Positions 4,526 through 6,801 of a DNA stretch of 6,801 bases are shown one piece after another. The stretch lies in the NCBI GenBank assembly GCA_903957465.1, contig CAJBPJ010000144.1:1-6801 (forward strand), in the 5' to 3' direction. How positions within the stretch are numbered: the first letter of the stretch is position 1; every line of letters begins with the position of its first letter. The position numbers and the translations under genes were made by a program. Under the pieces are notes generated by a model that saw only the letters and a program-made list of their open reading frames with translations, was not told the origin of the DNA and searched no databases. This DNA comes from an uncultured Opitutia bacterium (GTDB lineage Bacteria > Verrucomicrobiota > Verrucomicrobiia > Opitutales > UBA953).

Positions 4526-6801
4526 ATGTACCTCAAGGAAATCGTTGCTAACGGCTTCAAGAGCTTTGCTGACCGCACACGCCTCAGTCTCGGGAAAGGC
4601 ATGACCGCCGTGGTCGGTCCCAATGGCTGCGGTAAATCCAATATTGTGGATGCCATCCGCTGGGTGCTGGGTGAGCAGAGTGCAAAATCGCTCCGCGGTA
4701 CGAGCATGCAGGATGTTATTTTTGCCGGTAGCGATCAACGCAAAGCCTTACCCCAGTGCGAAGTCGAACTCGTGTTCGCTGATTGCGAAAAGGAACTCGG
4801 TACACAGTTCGCGGAAGTTTCGGTGATGCGCCGTTTGTACCGCGAAGGCGCCAGCGATTACTTCATCAATGGTAAGCCTTGTCGCTTAAAAGATATTCAG
4901 CGCCTCTTTATGGATACGGGTGTGGGACGTATGTCTTACTCCTTCATGGTTCAGGGACAGATTGACCAAATCCTTTCTGCGAATCCCGCCGAGCGCCGTT
5001 ACCTCTTTGAGGAGGCCGCCGGTATCACCCGTTATAAAGCTCAGCGCAAAGAAGCGTTGAACAAACTTACATTGGTTGAGCAGAACCTCGCACGAACGAC
5101 GGATGTGATTGAAGAGGTTTCACGACAAATTGGTTCATTGAAACGTCAGGCTGCGAAGGCACTTCGCTATCGCCGCCTACGCCATCGGTTGACGCACCTC
5201 GATCTCGCATGGCAGGGCCATCAATGGGGCTCGCGTCGTGCACGTGTTGTTGAGCTTGAAGGCACCAGTCAAGCAACCCGTGCGGAAGCAGAATCCTTAA
5301 CCGCTGCTTTAGCTGGACGAGAAGCTGCATTGGCTGAAGCCAAGCAGGCTCGTGCGGAAGCTGCTGAGCGCATCGAGCGCGCTCAGCATGCGCTTTATGA
5401 GATTCGGGCAAGCCGCGAGGCTGCCGAAGCCGAAGTTCGTACTTCAGAATTACGCGCCGAAGATATTTTAGCTCGGTCTGCTGAAATCCGCCGCGAAGTC
5501 GCCGAGTGCGATGTCGCCTTGTCGGAAATCGAGACGCGTCTGAGTGGTGGCGCCCAAGAACGTTCAGCCCGCGAAGGGGAAGTGACTCAATTTGATGCCT
5601 CATTCCGCGAGCGCTCTACCGAAGTTGAACAATCCATTCGGGCAGTTGCTGCGGCTGAAGTTGGTCTGCGGCAGGCGCGCCAAGATCTTTTGATGGCCGA
5701 AGGAGAAATCACCCGCCATCGCGCCGACGTAACAAATCTTGAAGTCGATCTACGCAGCTTCCAGGCCCGCCGCTCGGCACTCTCTGATTCACTCTATCAA
5801 GCACGTGATGTGCGTTCGACCGCAGAACGTCGGGCCACGGAATCCGCCACCGTTGTCACACGTCTACACACTGAACTTGAAGCCGCTCGTGCCGCCGAGC
5901 AGCAGACGGAGGCCGAAGGCCGTCGTTTAACCGGAGACTTCCGGGCGCTTCAGCAAACGATAACCGAGCAAGACCGTGCAGTGGCTAAACGCTCTGCCCA
6001 GCTTGGTTTACTAGAGCAGATGCAATCTCGTCTCGAGGGCTTCTCCGAAGGAGCTAAAGCCGTTTTACGGGGCGAACTCTCAGATAGTGTTCCTGCAGGC
6101 AAGGCTGCTGCGCTCTCGACCTTATTGGATATTGCCGATGCGACGATTGCCCCCGCACTCGAAAATTTACTGGGTGCGGCAACCGAAGCGGTAGCTTTAG
6201 ACGACGCCGAGTTTCTTCCGCGGGTCGTAACGCGTTTAAGTGAAAAAAATCTTGGACGGGCTGTTTTCCACGTACCGACTCCTCCTATCAAATTGTCATC
6301 CGGTGCACCCGCTTGGTTGCGCCCTGCCTCGACAGCTGTCTCTCCCCGCAGTCCCGCGGCTGCCCGTCTACTCGAAAGTCTATTCTCTGGGTGCTACCTT
6401 TGCCCTTCGCTCCCTGAGTTTCTGACATGGTGGAGCCAGAATCCATCATTCGAATTCTACCTCGTCGCCACCAATGCAGGTGATTTGGTTGATCGCCGGG
6501 GATTAGTTTTTGCCGGACCACGTGCTTCGACTGAAGAAACCGGCCGGGGTGTTTTCTCTCGCGATGCGGAAATTCGCGAAACCCGCGCGCGTTTGACCGA
6601 AGAGAATGACCATCTGACCGTTCTTAATGAGCGTGCGATGGCTTTACAGACGTCATTGGAAGGCAATGAGGCTGAGCGCGCCTCGCGTCGCCAATCTTTT
6701 GAAAATGCAGCTCAAGAGCACTCTGTTGCTCAGGCAGATGAACGTGCTGCTCGTGCTGCCCTTGTTTCGGCTGACGAACGTATTGCCCGCGAACAACAAC
6801 A
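4526..6801 (+). CDS. smc: Chromosome segregation/condensation ATPase SMC (N-terminal 758 residues, partial)
   Basis: SMC dimerises through its hinge and, with ScpA/ScpB, forms the ATP-driven ring that extrudes DNA loops and separates sister chromosomes. What is seen: the N-terminal ATPase half-head with Walker A GPNGCGKS at 31-38; SLRG with the arginine-finger R57; FINGKPCRLKDI at 113-124; the Q-loop region MVQGQIDQIL at 141-150; and the highly conserved FEEAAGITRYK at 161-171. A long Ala/Glu/Arg-rich coiled coil runs from about 175 to 500. The hinge begins at about residue 505 (GFSEGAKAVLRG) and runs to about 665, the position expected from Bacillus SMC. The return coiled coil then starts and the window ends inside it. 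The C-terminal head (signature motif, Walker B) lies outside; full proteins are about 1,180 aa. The frame is continuous with no stop or frameshift over 758 codons. The ATG at 4526 gives the standard start MYLKEIVANGFKSF. No Shine-Dalgarno is visible. Confidence 0.96.
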   Translation, partial: MYLKEIVANGFKSFADRTRLSLGKGMTAVVGPNGCGKSNIVDAIRWVLGEQSAKSLRGTSMQDVIFAGSDQRKALPQCEVELVFADCEKELGTQFAEVSVMRRLYREGASDYFINGKPCRLKDIQRLFMDTGVGRMSYSFMVQGQIDQILSANPAERRYLFEEAAGITRYKAQRKEALNKLTLVEQNLARTTDVIEEVSRQIGSLKRQAAKALRYRRLRHRLTHLDLAWQGHQWGSRRARVVELEGTSQATRAEAESLTAALAGREAALAEAKQARAEAAERIERAQHALYEIRASREAAEAEVRTSELRAEDILARSAEIRREVAECDVALSEIETRLSGGAQERSAREGEVTQFDASFRERSTEVEQSIRAVAAAEVGLRQARQDLLMAEGEITRHRADVTNLEVDLRSFQARRSALSDSLYQARDVRSTAERRATESATVVTRLHTELEAARAAEQQTEAEGRRLTGDFRALQQTITEQDRAVAKRSAQLGLLEQMQSRLEGFSEGAKAVLRGELSDSVPAGKAAALSTLLDIADATIAPALENLLGAATEAVALDDAEFLPRVVTRLSEKNLGRAVFHVPTPPIKLSSGAPAWLRPASTAVSPRSPAAARLLESLFSGCYLCPSLPEFLTWWSQNPSFEFYLVATNAGDLVDRRGLVFAGPRASTEETGRGVFSRDAEIRETRARLTEENDHLTVLNERAMALQTSLEGNEAERASRRQSFENAAQEHSVAQADERAARAALVSADERIAREQQ

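Noticed and set aside
4372..4707. Upstream extension of the rpsU frame giving a 178-aa protein
   Set aside because: The extra part is antisense to the smc head region plus the G-rich spacer; bS21 begins exactly at the ATG at 4371.
5067..5603. 178-codon open frame on the - strand opposite smc
   Set aside because: Arg/Gln/His-rich shadow caused by the Ala/Glu/Arg-rich coiled-coil codons of smc.
6240..6425. Possible frameshift in smc suggested by an open +1 frame beginning at the A-run near 6243
   Set aside because: The original frame continues without a stop and gives sensible hinge and coiled-coil sequence on both sides, so smc is intact here.

Overview
The window looks like ordinary chromosomal DNA of a free-living, moderately GC-rich Gram-negative bacterium. 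The best guess is the PVC group, most likely Verrucomicrobiota (Opitutae/Puniceicoccales-like). This rests on my recall of family sequences: a type III glutamine synthetase, an SMC head whose residues 140-175 resemble PVC versions, and an oxygen-dependent protoporphyrinogen oxidase. No search was run, so the placement is an inference. I see no IS element, CRISPR array, tRNA, rRNA or phage gene.

Layout from left to right. (1) 1-243, + strand: the C-terminal end of an MFS transporter. (2) 223-1566, - strand: a complete protoporphyrinogen oxidase (hemG/hemY/PPOX type), the last oxidative step before protoheme; its 3' end overlaps the transporter tail to tail by 21 bp. (3) 1567-1875: a 309-bp divergent control region holding several perfect inverted repeats and a well-matched sigma-54 (-24/-12) promoter directed at glnN. 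(4) 1876-4056, + strand: glnN, type III glutamine synthetase, 726 aa, followed by an intrinsic terminator. (5) 4171-4371, - strand: rpsU, ribosomal protein bS21, with its own intrinsic terminator facing the glnN one. (6) 4372-4525: a 154-bp divergent spacer rich in G-runs. (7) 4526 to the window end, + strand: smc, the chromosome condensation ATPase, cut off in the second coiled coil after the hinge.

The genes do not form one operon; each is transcribed as a separate unit, in divergent or convergent pairs. They are housekeeping functions: heme synthesis, ammonium assimilation, translation and chromosome segregation. The most informative signal is regulatory. A -24/-12 element with exact GG-10 bp-GC spacing lies just upstream of glnN, and symmetric sites lie 75-185 bp upstream of the inferred transcription start, where a sigma-54 activator would bind. 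This suggests nitrogen-responsive control of a GSIII gene, and it also fixes the glnN start codon at 1876 rather than the longer GTG frame at 1807. A second theme is that none of the four visible start codons has a convincing Shine-Dalgarno sequence. I did not find a clearly novel multi-gene system.
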